Positions 62,457 to 64,000 of a DNA stretch of 64,000 nucleotides are shown here, piece after piece. A program made the translations under genes and the position numbers. This DNA is from Aestuariivita sp. (GTDB taxonomy: Bacteria > Pseudomonadota > Alphaproteobacteria > Rhodobacterales > Rhodobacteraceae): assembly GCA_026709985.1 (NCBI GenBank), contig JAPORY010000078.1, positions 44,206 to 108,205 of the forward strand. The letters run 5' to 3'. The notes under the pieces are model-generated. The model searched no databases. It was not told the DNA's origin and was given only the letters and a program-made list of their open reading frames with translations. How positions within the stretch are numbered: position 1 is the stretch's first letter; each line of letters begins with the position of its first letter.

Positions 62457-64000
62457 ATGGCAAGCGGTGAAAACGAAAATCATGTGTCGGAGTGCCCAGA
62501 GGCAACACAGCCAGACTATGGCGACAATCTGAAGAACTTAACTGAGAATATGAAGCGCGTTGACGGGTTGTCAAAGCGACTGGTCAAAGTCATGGCTCAG
62601 AAATCACCAGCTAAATCTGGCCTTGATGGGCCAAGTCACGAACTTTTTGCAAAGGCTGCAAAAGCTTACTGGGCGGAGGCGTTGCAAAATCCGGCAAAAA
62701 TCATGGAACAGCAGATCGACTACTGGTCGAGTTCCGTCTTGCACTTTGTTGAAGCTCAGCAGACGCTCACAAAAGGAAGCTTGCAGGCCCCAGATGATGC
62801 TGGCCCAAGTGATCGCCGGTTTGCTAATCCGCTCTGGGATACAAATCCATTTTTTAATTTCATCAAACAGCAATACTTCATTAACTCCCGGGTGCTTGAG
62901 GACGCGGTAGCGAAGCTTGACGATCTTGAAGACCGTGATCGGCGGCGGTTGCAATATTTTACCAAACAAATCGTCGATATGATGTCGCCAACGAATTTTC
63001 TGGCCACGAATCCCGACGCTTTGGAAAAAGCCGTTGCAACAGAGGGCGAGAGCTTAATTAAGGGTTTAGAAAATCTGATCTCTGACCTTGAGGCTAACAA
63101 CGGAGAATTGGTAATTAAGCTAGCTGACGAGTCAGCCTTTGAGCTCGGTGGCAATATCGCGACTACACCAGGAAAGGTCGTGTTTCGCAATCGGCTCATA
63201 GAACTGATTCAGTACACGCCGACGACGGACACGGTTCACGAAACGCCGATCCTCTTGTTTCCGCCGTGGATCAACAAGTATTACATCCTTGATCTCAAGC
63301 GTGAAAACAGCTTGATCCGATGGATTGTAGAAAAAGGGTACACGTTATTCGTGGTCAGCTGGATTAACCCGGATGAGTCGCACGCGGATGTCGGTATGTC
63401 CGATTATGTTGAGCAAGGGTATCTTGAGGCCATTCGCGAGGTCAAAGAGATCACAAAACAATCGCAACTCAATGCGGTTGGTTACTGTATCGCGGGCACA
63501 ACATTGGCGTTAACTCTCGCGCTACTAAAAAAACGGCAAGATCGCTCGATTCGGTCAGCAACATTCTTGACTGCCCTGACGGATTTTTCCGATCAGGGAG
63601 AATTTACGCCATTCTTGGACGACAACTTTATTGATGCGATTGAACACGAAGTCACCGAAAAAGGGGTGCTTCATTCCTACATTATGGCTCGCACGTTTTC
63701 GTTCTTGCGCTCGAACGATTTGGTATATTCGCCAGCCATCAGGCATTATATGATGGGCGAAACGCCACCCGCCTTTGATCTGCTGTACTGGAACGGTGAC
63801 GGCACCAATTTACCTGCCAAGATGGCAGTAGAGTATTTGCGGGGGCTGTGTCAGCGCAATGAGTTTGTTGACGGTGGTTTTGCATTGATGGGGGAGACTT
63901 TGCATGTAAGCGATATCGACTTACCACTCTTTGCGATCTCGTGTGAGACCGATCACATTGCGGCTTGGCGGGATTGTTATCGGGGTGTGCAACAGATGGC
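62457..64000 (+). CDS. phaC: Class I polyhydroxyalkanoate synthase (partial, runs off the window)
   Basis: At least 514 residues, open to the window end. ATG 62457 has GGGAG 11 bases upstream. The body has FLATNPDALEKAVATEGESL, then PPWINKYYILDL, the lipase-box-like GYCIAGT (nucleophilic Cys about 345), DLLYWNGDGTNLP and ETDHIA, with the rest of the acid/His region cut off by the window end. It polymerises hydroxyacyl-CoA into PHA. The acidic N-terminus before ALQNPAKIMEQQ is typical of class I. Confidence 0.95.
   Translation, partial: MASGENENHVSECPEATQPDYGDNLKNLTENMKRVDGLSKRLVKVMAQKSPAKSGLDGPSHELFAKAAKAYWAEALQNPAKIMEQQIDYWSSSVLHFVEAQQTLTKGSLQAPDDAGPSDRRFANPLWDTNPFFNFIKQQYFINSRVLEDAVAKLDDLEDRDRRRLQYFTKQIVDMMSPTNFLATNPDALEKAVATEGESLIKGLENLISDLEANNGELVIKLADESAFELGGNIATTPGKVVFRNRLIELIQYTPTTDTVHETPILLFPPWINKYYILDLKRENSLIRWIVEKGYTLFVVSWINPDESHADVGMSDYVEQGYLEAIREVKEITKQSQLNAVGYCIAGTTLALTLALLKKRQDRSIRSATFLTALTDFSDQGEFTPFLDDNFIDAIEHEVTEKGVLHSYIMARTFSFLRSNDLVYSPAIRHYMMGETPPAFDLLYWNGDGTNLPAKMAVEYLRGLCQRNEFVDGGFALMGETLHVSDIDLPLFAISCETDHIAAWRDCYRGVQQM

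Noticed and set aside
1..64000. CRISPR arrays, tRNA/rRNA genes, insertion sequences, prophage
   Set aside because: No regular repeat-spacer pattern, no transposase or integrase gene and no cloverleaf or rRNA segment was recognised by reading. A tRNA scan would settle the tRNA question.

Overview
The window reads as chromosome from a free-living, probably marine alphaproteobacterium. The grounds are an RpoE-ChrR singlet-oxygen module with its alphaproteobacterial companion genes, a divergent phaZ/phaC pair, PuuD-type urate oxidase, Liv-type amide/branched-chain transporters with acyl-CoA ligases, and DUF4453 and DUF1640-like relics. Base composition is near balanced. I cannot name a genus. I saw no tRNA, rRNA, CRISPR array, insertion sequence or phage gene.

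Layout. 0-8 kb: end of puuD, mutL, a GPP34 (GOLPH3-like) protein, then an ammonium transporter followed by glnE. 8-16.4 kb: a partner-switching signalling locus with a STAS protein, an RsbW-like kinase, a very large RsbW-sensor-MFS fusion, a periplasmic binding protein with no ABC transporter, a GNAT protein and an RsbU-like PP2C phosphatase. 16.7-22.7 kb: chrR and rpoE, divergent from a five-gene operon (FAD oxidoreductase, DUF1365, MFS, DUF3833, SDR). 23.1-23.7 kb: a DUF4453 pseudogene. 24.3-33.1 kb: acyl-CoA ligase plus livGHMKF plus a PaaK-like protein. 33.5-35.2 kb: an orphan FbpB-type permease and a decayed coiled-coil gene. 36-53.7 kb: a catabolic island with a split peptide-type ABC importer (dppB and a dppC-dppD fusion at one end, dppA and dppF at the other) around thiolase, a stand-alone lipoyl domain, crotonase, TPP-dependent E1 alpha/beta, acyl-CoA dehydrogenase, Fe-ADH, a double carboxymuconolactone-decarboxylase protein, an acyl-CoA synthetase and a LysR regulator. 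54.3-58 kb: a sirtuin and a bufferin (MNIO-modified RiPP) operon. 58.1-64 kb: thrS, an alpha/beta hydrolase, phaZ and the start of phaC.

How the genes work together. The island genes probably import an organic acid or conjugate, activate it to a CoA thioester and oxidise it, under the LysR protein. The Rsb locus probably couples an extracellular ligand, through the binding protein and the fused sensors, to phosphorylation of the STAS protein and hence to an unknown output. The ChrR-RpoE block responds to singlet oxygen. The bufferin operon probably handles copper.

Most interesting: (1) the RsbW-double sensor-MFS fusion and its neighbours; (2) matched degenerate ATPase motifs in the split DppD and DppF domains; (3) a LysR gene whose only well-placed start is ATC; (4) a ChrR lacking one zinc-ligand cysteine; (5) two decayed genes that ORF calling misses; (6) stem-loops placed right after the highly needed first gene (livK, dppA, bufA) in three operons.
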